Shown here piece after piece: positions 17,140 through 24,700 of a DNA stretch of 64,000 bases. The notes below the pieces were generated by a model. The model made no database searches. It was not told the DNA's origin and worked only from the letters and a program-made list of their open reading frames with translations. The translations under genes were made by a program, and so were the position numbers. The stretch covers positions 186,001 to 250,000 of the forward strand of contig NZ_JADU01000001.1 of NCBI RefSeq assembly GCF_000518545.1, read 5' to 3'. The DNA is from Hallella seregens ATCC 51272 (GTDB lineage Bacteria > Bacteroidota > Bacteroidia > Bacteroidales > Bacteroidaceae). Numbering within the stretch: position 1 is the stretch's first letter; every line of letters starts with the position of its first letter.

Positions 17140-17946
17140 ATGGACAAAACCACTTTTTTGAGGCTGCTCACGGAGGAGGTGAAGACCTATAGGGCTGTGC
17201 TCGAAACCGAGGACAGCGAATGGATAGTCAAGGGATTCATAGACGTGGGCCGGAACATATACACCATGACAAACGATACAAAGGTGGTCTCGAAGATACT
17301 CGAACTCATCCTTATCCCGAGGCTCGAGGCCTTTGCCGGGCGTTATGGGCTTGTGCTGGAGCTGCCCTCGGCACAGAATTTCTACCCTGACCTTACTTTC
17401 AAGGACGAGGACGGGCACCTCTTTGCCGTAGACTTCAAGTCGAGTTATTATGGTGACAACAATCGGGTGAACGGGCTGACGCTGGGCTCCTATTGGGGCT
17501 ATTTCAGAAATCGAGGGGTCAAGAAGAATACTGATTATCCTTACAAGGACTATCAGTGCCACCTCGTGATAGGCATGCTCTACCGGCAGAGCCCCAGCCT
17601 TCAAGGTGAAAGGACGGTGTATCAGCTTGACGAACTGGACCGGATCAAGTCGGTTATCGAGCAGTTTGTCTTCTTTGTCCAGCCCAAATGGAAGATTGCC
17701 AGCGACAGAACGGGCAGTGAAAACACGAGAAATATCGGCGGTGTTGTCGAGATAGACAGGCTTGTGGAGGGCACGAGCCCCTTTGCCGGGCTGGGCGAAG
17801 AGGTGTTCGACCATTATTGGATGAACTTCTTCAATGCGGCCGATGCTGCGAAAGCCGGCATCGGAAAGCCCCGTTATCACAATCTCGAGACCTATAAAAA
17901 CTATTTGGATGCAGAGCGTCGGATTCTAACCAAATGGGGGAAATAG
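17140..17946 (+). CDS. EcoRV-type type II restriction endonuclease
   Basis: The 268-residue protein aligns by eye with R.EcoRV (245 residues) along most of its length: 'NDTKVVSKILEL', 'NFYPDLTFKDEDG', 'VDFKSSYYG', 'LGSYWGYFRN', 'YPYKDYQCHLVIG' and 'PKWKIASDRTGSENTRNIG'. The PD...DxK catalytic site is intact with D84, D98 and K100, corresponding to D74, D90 and K92 of EcoRV. The expected target is GATATC. The ATG at 17140 is preferred over an earlier in-frame codon because the alignment starts there. Its stop lies 1 nt before the methyltransferase start. The gene itself shows no lesion. Confidence 0.9.
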   Translation: MDKTTFLRLLTEEVKTYRAVLETEDSEWIVKGFIDVGRNIYTMTNDTKVVSKILELILIPRLEAFAGRYGLVLELPSAQNFYPDLTFKDEDGHLFAVDFKSSYYGDNNRVNGLTLGSYWGYFRNRGVKKNTDYPYKDYQCHLVIGMLYRQSPSLQGERTVYQLDELDRIKSVIEQFVFFVQPKWKIASDRTGSENTRNIGGVVEIDRLVEGTSPFAGLGEEVFDHYWMNFFNAADAAKAGIGKPRYHNLETYKNYLDAERRILTKWGK

Positions 17947-17947
17947 C

Positions 17948-18757
17948 ATGCCGACGATTGTTCCACCGATAAAGTCGCAAGGTATCAAGACCAAGCTCGT
18001 GCCTTGGATTAACGATGTGATATTGGCCTCGGGCACCCCGCCGGATGCCCGCTGGGTAGAGCCCTTTCTGGGTACGGGGGTCGTGGGTTTCAACGCGCCC
18101 CTCCATGGAGCACACGTTGTTGGCGACACCAATCCCCATGTCATTCGGTTTTATCAGGCGGTACAACGCGGAGAGATTACGGCCTGCTCGATGCGCAGTT
18201 ACCTTGAGCGGGAGGGGCGGCTGCTCCGGCAGGCCGATGAGAATGGCTATGCACACTATCGGCTGGTGCGCGACCGATTTAATGCCGAGCACAGTCCTTA
18301 CGACTTCATCTTTCTTTCGCGTGCGGGGTTCAACGGGATGATGCGCTTCAATCGGCGTGGTGAATGGAACATCCCTTTCTGCAAGAAGCCCGGGCGGTTT
18401 GCGGCTGCTTACATCACCAAAATATGCAACCAGGTGGATCATGTAGCCCGTGTAATTCGCAGAAGCGAGTGGGAATTTAGGCAGGATTCTTTCTTGGAGA
18501 CGATAGAACGGGCCGGGGATGGCGACTTGATTTATTGTGACCCGCCTTACTATGGCCGGTATGTGGACTATTATAATGGGTGGACGGCGCACGACGAAGA
18601 AGAGCTTTTCAGGGCCCTGTCAAGGACTCGGGCCAAGTTCATTCTCTCGACATGGCACCACAACGACTATAGGCCCAATGAGATGATAGACCGTTATTGG
18701 CATCATTTCAACGTGATGACCAGAGAGCATTTTTACCATGGGGGCGGGAGAATTTAG
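17948..18757 (+). pseudogene. M.EcoRV-type adenine methyltransferase, 5' part cut by the prophage
   Basis: The fragment matches M.EcoRV from its first residues ('VPPIKSQGIKTKLVPW'). It has motif I 'VEPFLGTGVVGFN', 'RFNRRGEWNIPFCKKP', the catalytic 'DPPY' at residues 198-201, and 'STWHHNDYR'. Host sequence ends at 18753, after the codons for 'HFYHGGGR' and two bases of an Ile codon. The remaining ATT TAG is formed with prophage DNA, giving a truncated 269-residue product. The last 35 residues are at 52150-52258. The lost part includes the conserved 'NRxxMVEAL' strand, so activity is probably lost or reduced. Confidence 0.88.
18749..18753. repeat. Left target-site duplication AGAAT
   Basis: AGAAT precedes the prophage left end and recurs at 52145-52149 after the right end. 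A 5-bp duplication is what Mu-family transposases produce. Joining the flanks through one copy restores the methyltransferase frame. Confidence 0.85.
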
Positions 18758-19288
18758 GGGGATAAAACGAAATGAGATTGAGAGGAGGAAGTGCGCAGGA
18801 ATAGGTTATATGTTAAATATCAATAGGTTACAAAAGGTTTGAAGGGTGACGGGGGCGAAAAACGAAATGGATAATTAAGCACGTTTACATAACATTGATG
18901 TAACATTTGAACGGCAAACGTTTGAAGATGTTCAAGAGAATGTTACATCGGAGGGTGAAAGAAGGCGGTTTGAGAAGCAAAATTAGGCTTTTTGAGCCGT
19001 TTTTTTCGTTTCATGACTGTTCAAACTTTATCGGTAACAGCGCAATACGGTGTGTTTATTGGCATTCTGGGGATTTTTCGGGTAGCTATGAGTGGGGCAT
19101 GTTGGTGTACTATACATGCCACACTATATTATGACGGTTATGGGTTACTTGAACGGTTTGAACAGTGTTCAAAAGGGTGTTCAAATAAGCAATTTTTGAC
19201 CATGTTTTTAAGGCGGATTATACCCATTTTTAGCGTTTGGGGTGACACTTGGAGTGACATTTGGGGTGACATTAAAAAACGAAATGAG
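18754..19288 (+). other. Prophage left end with three transposase-type sites
   Basis: AAAACGAAATGAG occurs at 18764-18776 and 19276-19288, with AAAACGAAATGG at 18859-18870. The first site begins 10 nt inside the end. The inverse motif occurs three times at the right end. This 3+3 arrangement matches the L1-L3 and R1-R3 MuA sites of phage Mu. The region also holds TTGAACA motifs (18907-19184) and a 12-bp tandem repeat (19236-19316), described separately. No gene is supported between 18758 and 19577. Confidence 0.75.
18907..19184. repeat. Cluster of TTGAACA/TGTTCAA motifs
   Basis: Copies are seen at 18907-18912, 18929-18935, 19149-19154, 19158-19164, 19166-19172 and 19178-19184. The pair 19158-19172 forms the palindrome TTGAACA-G-TGTTCAA. 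The clustering looks like operators or other protein-binding sites near the left end. The binding protein is unknown. Confidence 0.5.
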
Positions 19289-19316
19289 GCTGTAAGGAGT
19301 TACATTTGGCGTGACA
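19236..19316. repeat. 12-bp tandem repeat TTTGGGGTGACA beside the innermost left-end site
   Basis: Three contiguous units occupy 19236-19271 (TTTGGGGTGACA, CTTGGAGTGACA, TTTGGGGTGACA), and a fourth, TTTGGCGTGACA, is at 19305-19316. The third unit ends 5 nt before the third transposase-type site. The array may bind a phage or host protein in transposition or silencing. Confidence 0.65.
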
Positions 19317-19505
19317 AAATAGCGTTGTTTCGCGTGCTTTCGATGGCCATTCTTGCATAAAAAAGTAGGTTAATCGGTCTTTTCTGCCGTTTTCGAGGGG
19401 GGATAATTCATTTTTTAGCATATTGGCACCCCCATATTTCACCAACTTTTCCGTGTTTATCGGGGTTTCGGGCTATTGCCCTCGGCAAATTAGGTGCGTT
19501 TCGTA

Positions 19506-19536
19506 TTGGCGGTTAAGAAAATAAAGCGTATATTTG
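19506..19536 (+). promoter_or_regulatory. Promoter for the first left-end gene
   Basis: TTG at 19506-19508 and TATATTTG at 19529-19536 are separated by 20 nt, a good match to the host consensus. The start is expected near 19543, followed by 'aggag' and the ATG at 19578. Confidence 0.6.
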
Positions 19537-19577
19537 TTGCGTATATGCAAACTGAGATAATATATAGGAGATTAGTT

Positions 19578-19784
19578 ATGGAACAGACAGGCGTTACAGC
19601 TTTGATTAGCAAGTGGGAATTTACAATGGGCAAGGAAGGTACTTTAAATCGCTTAAGAGCAATGCGAGACTATGCGGAAAAATGCCTAAAAGAGCATCCG
19701 CGTGAGAAGTGCGCAGATGCTCTTGATGATAACATGTGCTTAATAGAAGCCGTTGTGGCCGAAGCGGAATTGCGTCTTCAATAA
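19578..19784 (+). CDS. Small left-end phage protein, unknown function (68 aa)
   Basis: The ATG at 19578 is chosen because 'aggagattagtt' precedes it and the promoter at 19506-19536 fits. The product starts 'MEQTGVTALISKWEF' and is mostly helical ('LNRLRAMRDYAEKCLKEH', 'MCLIEAVVAEAELRLQ'). I recognise no family. As the only rightward gene left of the repressor, with its own host-type promoter, it may be expressed in the lysogen. Moron-type or regulatory functions are possible but unproven. Confidence 0.55.
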   Translation: MEQTGVTALISKWEFTMGKEGTLNRLRAMRDYAEKCLKEHPREKCADALDDNMCLIEAVVAEAELRLQ

Positions 19785-19790
19785 ACAAAA

Positions 19791-20201
19791 TTAATCGTCG
19801 ATGAATTCTGCGTCTTTAATATGGTTTGCTATCTCACCCAAAACACCTATATTCAAACGCTTAATGTATTTCCCGAGGTCTTGATATGAAATGTTGAATG
19901 ATTTCTTATGAATCTCAACTTTCTCTTGGGCCTCTAACCTTTGTGCCACTTGTTCATACGTTGTTTCATCCGTTGAAATCTCTACCAGATATACAATTAC
20001 AGTTAATGGAAGTTGCCCTATTGTTTCCCCATCTTTAAGTTCTATGCCAACCAAGAACCTATTTTGAAGTTCTATGCCAAAATCTTCACACATTCTCCAT
20101 AAATAGTCATTCAGGTGGCCGTCGATGGCAGCAATACCTTTCATGTCATTGTACTTCGTACTGATTTTCTCTTTAATGAGATCATAATTGAATTGTTTCA
20201 T
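19791..20201 (-). CDS. Left-end phage protein, unknown function (136 aa)
   Basis: The leftward gene starts 'MKQFNYDLIKEKISTKYND' and encodes a mixed alpha/beta soluble protein with a hydrophobic strand 'LPLTVIVYLVEIS' and a Glu/Lys-rich helix. It contains 'ISYQDLGKYIKRLNIGVLGEIANHIKDAEF' at the C-terminus. It is noticeably AT-richer than the structural genes, typical of accessory cargo. No family is recognised. It and the next gene lie between the repressor and the left end, where Mu-like phages carry lysogenic conversion or superinfection genes; a defence role is only a positional suggestion. Confidence 0.6.
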   Translation of the reverse strand: MKQFNYDLIKEKISTKYNDMKGIAAIDGHLNDYLWRMCEDFGIELQNRFLVGIELKDGETIGQLPLTVIVYLVEISTDETTYEQVAQRLEAQEKVEIHKKSFNISYQDLGKYIKRLNIGVLGEIANHIKDAEFIDD

Positions 20202-20305
20202 TTACATAAAATTTAGGTGAGTGAAATATGATAAACAAAATGTTATTTGTGTAGCATCAACTATTTTGTAATTAGGTTCCCCTATCACATCTCAGAACAT
20301 TATGA

Positions 20306-20728
20306 TTATTCTCCCCAATCAGACACATTAATCACATTCCCTAAACTATCGAGCGTGAACTGCTGGTTATAAATCATTTTTGCACCGAAGCCATTGGCAG
20401 CACGATACTTATGACGAACCAGAAACCACTTAGTATGCGGGTTTTGACTAACCGGACTCCATTCTATAGGGTCATAGCTATCAGGATCGTTTAAATTCTC
20501 TTTCAAGAATTGTTTTACTTGCCTTACTGAGCCATCCCACTCTGAGTTATATACAACTTCTTTTGGCTGCTCCTCAGGTTCTTGTTCTTTTGGTTGTGGA
20601 GACCCTACACATGTTACCAATATGTAACTCACCACCATGAAAACGACAAATGCTAAAACAATAAGGCCACAACATCCTTTTCCCTTTTCTTTTGGAGTCA
20701 TCTCGCTCCACTTTTTTTGTTCCATCAT
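20306..20728 (-). CDS. Membrane-anchored phage protein (140 aa)
   Basis: The N-terminus is cytoplasmic and basic ('KKWSEMTPKEKGKGCCG'), followed by one transmembrane helix 'LIVLAFVVFMVVSYILVTCV', a Pro/Glu-rich linker and a soluble domain with 'VKQFLKENLNDPDSYDPIEWSPV' and 'FLVRHKYRAANGFGAKMIYNQQF'. This domain resembles small anchored proteins I recall from Bacteroides mobile elements, of unknown function. It begins only 12 nt after the repressor stop in the same direction, so it may be expressed in the lysogen from the repressor promoter. Superinfection exclusion is a fair guess given the membrane anchor. Confidence 0.65.
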   Translation of the reverse strand: MMEQKKWSEMTPKEKGKGCCGLIVLAFVVFMVVSYILVTCVGSPQPKEQEPEEQPKEVVYNSEWDGSVRQVKQFLKENLNDPDSYDPIEWSPVSQNPHTKWFLVRHKYRAANGFGAKMIYNQQFTLDSLGNVINVSDWGE

Positions 20729-20740
20729 ATCTGAAATATA

Positions 20741-21451
20741 TTATATCATACAATTAATGCGCACAGAGGCCTTGACGAGCGCGAGTGCGCTGACGCGACT
20801 GAAGTCGATGTCGCGCGGAGAATGCAAAGGGTTCTCGGAGCAAAGCGAGACGAAAGGCTCGCCCTGCTCGGACTTGCGGATGTACTTGACAACGATGTAG
20901 TCCTCGCCGTCGACAACGTAGGAGAGCAGGTACATCTCGCCGTAGAGGATGTTCTGTATGTCGGCAGACACCTGCTTGTAAAGGATGATGTCGCCCGACT
21001 TGAGCAAGGGGTACATAGAGTCACCGACGATGTGGATTGCCCCATCGCATTTGGGCAGGTTGGGTATCTTGATGGTGTCGATGATGTTCTGCCGGCTGTT
21101 GTTGAACAGGGTCTTGAGGCCTGCAGATGCCTCGAAGTCGTATAGATAGACTACTTGCGTTTCCTCTTTCTTTTCTGTGCTTCGCGGCTGGTGTATGGGC
21201 TTAACCTCCACCTGCCGCTCTTCCTCGCGGGGGGATTTGAGCATGGAACCCTTTCCCGTGAGGAGCCATTCTGTTGAATAGTTGGGATAATTTTCAACCA
21301 ACAATTCTATCCACTTTGCCTGAATGTCTGTACCCTTCGATATAGCGCGTGATAAGACCCCTTTGCTCGCACCAATCTTTTTCTCCAAAGCACCGATAGT
21401 TATCCCCTCGTGCTTGGATATCTCCTCTATCCTTGTTAGAATTTTGCACAT
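20741..21451 (-). CDS. Phage repressor, HTH plus S24/LexA-type peptidase domain
   Basis: The 236-residue protein has an N-terminal HTH ('ISKHEGITIGALEKKIGASKGVLSRAI'), a linker and a C-terminal S24 peptidase-like domain ('VYLYDFEASAGL', 'HIVGDSMYPLLKSGDIILYKQV'; serine in GDSM and lysine in 'DYIVVKYI'). Such repressors cleave themselves after DNA damage. The start at 21451 is preferred over the in-frame codon at 21499, because translation from 21499 would extend through both operator copies. It likely controls the adjacent switch. Mu's own repressor is of a different type, so induction here may be SOS-linked. That is inference. Confidence 0.88.
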   Translation of the reverse strand: MCKILTRIEEISKHEGITIGALEKKIGASKGVLSRAISKGTDIQAKWIELLVENYPNYSTEWLLTGKGSMLKSPREEERQVEVKPIHQPRSTEKKEETQVVYLYDFEASAGLKTLFNNSRQNIIDTIKIPNLPKCDGAIHIVGDSMYPLLKSGDIILYKQVSADIQNILYGEMYLLSYVVDGEDYIVVKYIRKSEQGEPFVSLCSENPLHSPRDIDFSRVSALALVKASVRINCMI

Positions 21452-21454
21452 AAA

Positions 21455-21566
21455 TTGAAAATTATCACCCAAAAAGTTTGAGTGGTTGAAAATTATCACT
21501 ATCTTTGCAGCGTATTAAAGTTATTAACAGCGCCCAAAGATACGAAAAATGGGTGACTTTAGCAAA
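21455..21566. promoter_or_regulatory. Immunity switch: two operators and two facing promoters
   Basis: TTGAAAATTATCAC occurs twice, at 21455-21468 and 21486-21499, 31 bp apart (three helical turns). The rightward promoter is TTTG (21477-21480), 19 nt, TATCTTTG (21500-21507), with operator 2 filling its spacer. The leftward promoter is TTTG (21566-21563) and TATCTTTG (21542-21535), 20 nt apart, giving the repressor transcript. Predicted starts near 21514 and 21528 face each other, so the transcripts overlap. Operator 1 also touches the repressor ribosome-binding region, suggesting self-control. Confidence 0.8.
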
Positions 21567-21587
21567 TTATATAGGTATAGATAATTT

Positions 21588-21965
21588 ATGGAAAAGAAGA
21601 TTTATGTAGGAAAGAAAGGGCAGAAGCACCTGGAGCAGGTGTTCGACTGCACCCATGTGATGGTATGGAAGGCGCTCAACTTCAAGAGCGACACGGACCT
21701 TGCCCGGAAGATCCGGCACACGGCACTGACCCAGCTTGGTGGCGTGCCGAGCTGGAAGCCCGAAGAGGTTGAGACAACCCACGAGGAAAGCGATCGGACA
21801 ATGACGCAGACCTTTGGGAGCAGGGTGAAGCTGGTGGCTGACCTCTTAGACGGCTACATACGGGTACTGGTGGACGGCGAGGTTAAGCGTGAGGAGAAGG
21901 ACATGAACATCCCGGAGTTCATGCGTCTGCAGAGAGAGGTGGAGCTGATGGCCATGAGCCTTTGA
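21588..21965 (+). CDS. First early-operon protein, candidate Ner-like DNA-binding protein (125 aa)
   Basis: The gene starts 74 nt after the predicted early transcription start. The product begins 'MEKKIYVGKKGQKHLEQVF' and has a likely DNA-binding segment 'THVMVWKALNFKSDTDLARKIRHTALTQLGG' (residues 22-52), then a longer acidic helix. In Mu the first early gene, ner, encodes a small Cro-like repressor of the switch; position and size suggest an equivalent role. I do not recognise an exact family. Confidence 0.6.
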   Translation: MEKKIYVGKKGQKHLEQVFDCTHVMVWKALNFKSDTDLARKIRHTALTQLGGVPSWKPEEVETTHEESDRTMTQTFGSRVKLVADLLDGYIRVLVDGEVKREEKDMNIPEFMRLQREVELMAMSL

Positions 21966-22051
21966 CCGTTGCAACGAAGACGCAATGGACAGAACCACAA
22001 GTAAGAAAATGGAAAAAGAACACGATGATGAGAAAAACAGATAATCATAAC

Positions 22052-22420
22052 ATGGCAAAGAGACAGTCGTTCCTTTTGGAACGCCTCCTTGACCTCTATT
22101 CCGAGATTTGCCGGTGCGAGGACGAGTTGCTCATGCTGCAGGTTGTGGATATGGATGACCTCAGCTCCACGGCTGATAGTCTATGGAAAAACTACCGACT
22201 GATACAAAGCGGCCATGCTCTAACTCCCGCCGAAACTCTCGGACAATACGAAGTATCTCCCTGTCGGTCAGTTTCAGCGTTGCTGGAACGGACACTTTCA
22301 GCCACACATGGTACGGAGCTCCTATTGCGGGGGTGCACCATCGTGACTCGGGATAAGAGCGTGAGGTGGTACATCTCAGGTGAGCTCGATGAAAGAACGA
22401 GCGCGCAAATTCGCGTGTAG
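22052..22420 (+). CDS. Early-operon ORF of unknown function, overlaps an antisense ORF
   Basis: The ATG at 22052 gives 'MAKRQSFLLERLLDLYSEICRCEDELLMLQ', a plausible helical N-terminus. The frame stays open to 22420 (122 aa), but the second half is opposite another convincing frame (22161-22472, minus). Earlier starts at 22025 or 21962 are also in frame. Position between the ner-like gene and MuA, in operon direction, favours it; weak ribosome-binding signals count against it. Confidence 0.42.
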   Translation: MAKRQSFLLERLLDLYSEICRCEDELLMLQVVDMDDLSSTADSLWKNYRLIQSGHALTPAETLGQYEVSPCRSVSALLERTLSATHGTELLLRGCTIVTRDKSVRWYISGELDERTSAQIRV

Positions 22421-22472
22421 CGTCGGCCTCTCTTTCAATAGTACAAGTGAAATCGATATAACAAGTTTTCAT
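22161..22472 (-). CDS. Antisense ORF in the early operon, unknown function
   Basis: The leftward frame gives a 103-residue product starting 'MKTCYIDFTCTIEREADATR' and ending with a protein-like stretch 'YHVWLKVSVPATLKLTDREI...FVSVGSFSID'. A TATCTTTG box lies at 22492-22485 on the minus strand, only 12 nt before the ATG at 22472, so the message would be almost leaderless. It overlaps the + ORF at 22052-22420 for 260 nt. Only one is likely to be a strongly expressed protein. I cannot decide between them by reading. Confidence 0.42.
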   Translation of the reverse strand: MKTCYIDFTCTIEREADATREFARSFFHRAHLRCTTSRSYPESRWCTPAIGAPYHVWLKVSVPATLKLTDREILRIVREFRRELEHGRFVSVGSFSIDYQPWS

Positions 22473-22514
22473 TGCATTTTTTTGCAAAGATAACAAACTT
22501 AGAGAACATATTCA

Positions 22515-24569
22515 ATGGAATACTACAGGAACCAGCTTTGTGCGACATTCGAGGAGCTCACTTCCGGCGATGACCCGGTCATCAAGGAAGGTACACTCCG
22601 TCAGAACGTCAAGCGTAAGAATATAGAATGCGCCAACCGTGGTGGCGGAGAAGGCAATATTGCGCTGTATGTGTATTCCTCGATGCCGGAGAAGTATAAA
22701 CAACGTTTTGTAGAAAAATATGGGGAGCCCGAGAAGATGATGCGCAAGAAAATACTGGAGAGTAAGGTGGAGCAGGACGAGAAAGCCGAGGAGTATTTTG
22801 AGACTTTCGAATACAGTTTGAACGGTGTTCAAACGCCTCTTTCGGAGAAGAAGAAAGCCGAGTATATACTAAACGCCAAGGTGCTGAACACGCTTGTGAG
22901 GTCGTACAGCAAGAAACAGGGCCTTGCCCGTGCCCTGAACAATGGGCGCTGCAACATCTGGGGTGTCGTGTTCGCCGAGAGTGAGGAGCTGCGTGAGGTG
23001 TTCGGCCATACGCTGCCCGGCAGCCTGAGCCGTTTGAAGGCCAAGGTGAACGAGTATAAGCGCAATGGCTACAGTTGTCTGCTGAGCGGCAAGCTTGGCA
23101 ACAAGAACACGCTGAAGGTGACCGATGAGGGTCTGCGACTGCTGATTGCCCTGAAGCGCAGCAAGGTGCCCGTGTACACCAATGCCCAGATATTGAAGGC
23201 ATACAACGAACGCGCATTGGCTCAGGGGTGGAAGCCCATTAAAACCGTACAGAGCCTGCTGAACTGGCTCAACAGTCCGGAGGTGTACCCCCTTTGGGCG
23301 GATACCGTGCTGGGCGAGCAGCGTTCAAGGGAGCTCTTCAACCGCCGTCACGTGACGGAGCTTCCAACGGTGCGGGACGCCCTGTGGTATGGTGACGGCA
23401 CGAAGCTGAACCTATACTATCGGGACGAACGGGGAAAGATGCGCACGACCTCTGTGTATGAGGTGATCGACGCCGCCACGGAGGTGATGCTCGGCTACCA
23501 TATCAGTGACACCGAGGACTACGTGGCACAATACAATGCCTACCGTATGGCCATCCAGGTGAGCGGGCACAAGCCCTACGAGATAGTTCATGACAACCAG
23601 GGCGGCCACAAGAAAGCCAACTCCACCGGTCTGCTGGACAAGATATGCCGTGTACACCGCACCACCGCCCCGTACAACGGAGCCTCGAAGACCATCGAGC
23701 AGCTTTTCGGCCAGTTCCAGAAGAACTACCTGCACAAGCTATGGATGTTTACCGGCCAGAACGTGACGGCGAAGCTGGACACGTCTGCCCCCGACATCGA
23801 ATTTATTGAGGCCAATGCGAAAAATCTTCCTACATACGGGGAGATGGCCGCCATGTATGCCGAGGCGCGGAAGGAGTGGAACGCCGCCATCAGACCCGGG
23901 ACCAACATCAGCCGCCAGGAGATGTATGACACGACGGAGAACCCTGACACCCCGGCCATCACCCCGCGCGACATGATAGACCTGTTCTGGGTGCGGACGA
24001 AGAAGCCGTCGGTGTTCACTGCGAGCGGCATCACCATCACGGTGGACAAGCGAAAATACACCTACGAGGTATATGGCGCTGACGGCCTGCCCGACCACAA
24101 GTGGAGGCAACGGAACACTCTGCGTAAATTCATCGTGGAGTATGACCCCTTCGACATGCTGCACGTGCGGCTTTACAGCATGGACAAAGCCGGAGATCTG
24201 CGTTTCTCGGCCGAGGCCGGTCCCTACATGAAGATACACCGTGCATTGCAGGACCAGACGGAGGGCGAGGCAGCCTTCATCCGGCATGAGCAGGAGGCAG
24301 CTTACCGTGACCGTCTGGATCGGCTTGCCAAGGCCAAGGAGATAGAGTATGAGCACGGCGTGGCACCTGAGCAGCATGGGCTGCGGAGCCCGATGCCCAA
24401 GGGTCTGACCAAGGAGCAGCAGATGGAGATAGAACGTCGCACACGGCGCTATGCAGCCCCTGTGGAGCCACAGACCCTCGGTGAGCACACCAAAGCCATA
24501 TCGCTGCAGACATGGGACGAAATAAAGGACAAACGGGAGATTGCCAGACGGGCGAACGGGAAGTTTTGA
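22515..24569 (+). CDS. MuA-like DDE transposase
   Basis: The 684-residue protein catalyses phage integration and replicative transposition. The DDE triad in an RNase-H-like core is D294 ('WYGDGTKLN'), D360 ('VHDNQGGHK') and E395 ('SKTIEQLFGQFQ'). N-terminal DNA-binding segments precede it, and the beta-barrel and MuB-interacting C-terminus follow ('ITVDKRKYTYEVYG', 'PFDMLHVRLYS'). Length is close to MuA (663). It presumably binds the AAACGAAA-type sites at 18764-19288 and 52067-52136. MuB follows after a repeat-filled gap. Confidence 0.93.
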   Translation: MEYYRNQLCATFEELTSGDDPVIKEGTLRQNVKRKNIECANRGGGEGNIALYVYSSMPEKYKQRFVEKYGEPEKMMRKKILESKVEQDEKAEEYFETFEYSLNGVQTPLSEKKKAEYILNAKVLNTLVRSYSKKQGLARALNNGRCNIWGVVFAESEELREVFGHTLPGSLSRLKAKVNEYKRNGYSCLLSGKLGNKNTLKVTDEGLRLLIALKRSKVPVYTNAQILKAYNERALAQGWKPIKTVQSLLNWLNSPEVYPLWADTVLGEQRSRELFNRRHVTELPTVRDALWYGDGTKLNLYYRDERGKMRTTSVYEVIDAATEVMLGYHISDTEDYVAQYNAYRMAIQVSGHKPYEIVHDNQGGHKKANSTGLLDKICRVHRTTAPYNGASKTIEQLFGQFQKNYLHKLWMFTGQNVTAKLDTSAPDIEFIEANAKNLPTYGEMAAMYAEARKEWNAAIRPGTNISRQEMYDTTENPDTPAITPRDMIDLFWVRTKKPSVFTASGITITVDKRKYTYEVYGADGLPDHKWRQRNTLRKFIVEYDPFDMLHVRLYSMDKAGDLRFSAEAGPYMKIHRALQDQTEGEAAFIRHEQEAAYRDRLDRLAKAKEIEYEHGVAPEQHGLRSPMPKGLTKEQQMEIERRTRRYAAPVEPQTLGEHTKAISLQTWDEIKDKREIARRANGKF

Positions 24570-24570
24570 T

Positions 24571-24700
24571 AATTCAAAATTCACAATTCAAAATTCATAA
24601 TTGGGACCGCCATGGTATGGCGGTGTACGGGACCGGAGAGAGTAGCAATTCACAATTCACAATTCACAATTCACAATTCATAATTCAAAATTACAATTAT
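24571..24700. repeat. AATTCA(C/T)AATTCA arrays between MuA and MuB
   Basis: Two runs of AATTCAC/AATTCAT/AATTCAA units (about 24571-24604 and 24647-24700) flank a hairpin ACCGCCAT-GGT-ATGGCGGT at 24605-24623. The second run ends at the MuB ATG, so its AT-rich sequence forms the leader in place of a Shine-Dalgarno site. Similar arrays lie at four other phage gene junctions. Confidence 0.7.

Noticed and set aside
18992..19360. 122-codon frame in the prophage left end containing 'WGDTWSDIWGDI'
   Set aside because: The repeat in the protein is only the translation of the 12-bp DNA array. The frame runs over transposase sites and palindromes and has no ribosome-binding site.
24571..24700. CRISPR-like array because of short regular repeats
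   Set aside because: Units are 7-8 bp with no spacers, and no cas gene is in the window.
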